Shown: piece after piece, positions 12,561-12,627 of the stretch
Numbering within the stretch: position 1 is the first letter of the stretch
Layout of the letters: every line of letters starts with the position of its first letter
Origin: an uncultured Ruminiclostridium sp.
Lineage (GTDB): Bacteria > Bacillota > Clostridia > Oscillospirales > Ruminococcaceae
DNA: 12,627 nucleotides
Direction of reading: 5' to 3'
Assembly: GCA_934462775.1 (NCBI GenBank)
Contig: CAKSIR010000061.1
Coordinates: 1-12,627, forward strand
Program-made: the position numbers and the translations under genes
The notes under the pieces: generated by a model
Told to the model about the DNA's origin: nothing
Databases searched by the model: none
The model's input: only the letters and a program-made list of their open reading frames with translations

Positions 12561-12564
12561 AGTT

Positions 12565-12627
<63 letters not shown>

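Overview
This window looks like a piece of chromosome from a gut-type Clostridia (Bacillota), most likely a Ruminococcus-like member of the Oscillospirales. The basis is the tight operons, AGGAGG-type ribosome binding sites, near-consensus sigma-A promoters (five pairs, all with 17-bp spacing), a TPP riboswitch with an intrinsic terminator, and a short-form ThiC. The lineage is inferred from style and gene content, not from a search.

Bases 57-4738, minus strand, hold one thiamin block read from a strong promoter: TPP riboswitch/terminator, thiC, a long structured leader, thiW, thiM, thiE, thiD. ThiC makes the pyrimidine (HMP-P), ThiD phosphorylates it, ThiW and ThiM import and phosphorylate thiazole, and ThiE joins the halves. 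No thiazole synthesis genes (thiG, thiH, thiS) are present, so the locus reads as de novo pyrimidine plus salvaged thiazole. The thiC-thiW leader (3020-3162) keeps the pyrimidine-sensing half of a TPP aptamer but has an unusual pyrophosphate-sensing half, and it contains mutually exclusive pairings that reach the thiW ribosome binding site. This is the most interesting element in the window.

Bases 4752-5743, plus strand, carry a divergent two-gene operon: a small CopZ-like HMA protein and a cytoplasmic SGNH/GDSL hydrolase, ending in a bidirectional terminator. Bases 5742-8743, minus strand, carry azlC-azlD (branched-chain amino acid export family), tcdA (ct6A37 tRNA modification) and a rhodanese-TtcA-like PP-loop fusion. 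Bases 8766-11521, minus strand, carry a uracil salvage operon: uraA permease, a DUF523 protein and upp.

Bases 11708-12425, plus strand, hold a probable toxin-antitoxin pair (DUF4258 protein, then a YgiT-type zinc-finger protein) with its own promoter and terminator. A GC-rich, gene-less patch lies before it. The right edge holds a truncated initiator tRNA-fMet on the minus strand, with its terminator. No CRISPR array, insertion sequence, integrase or origin was seen.
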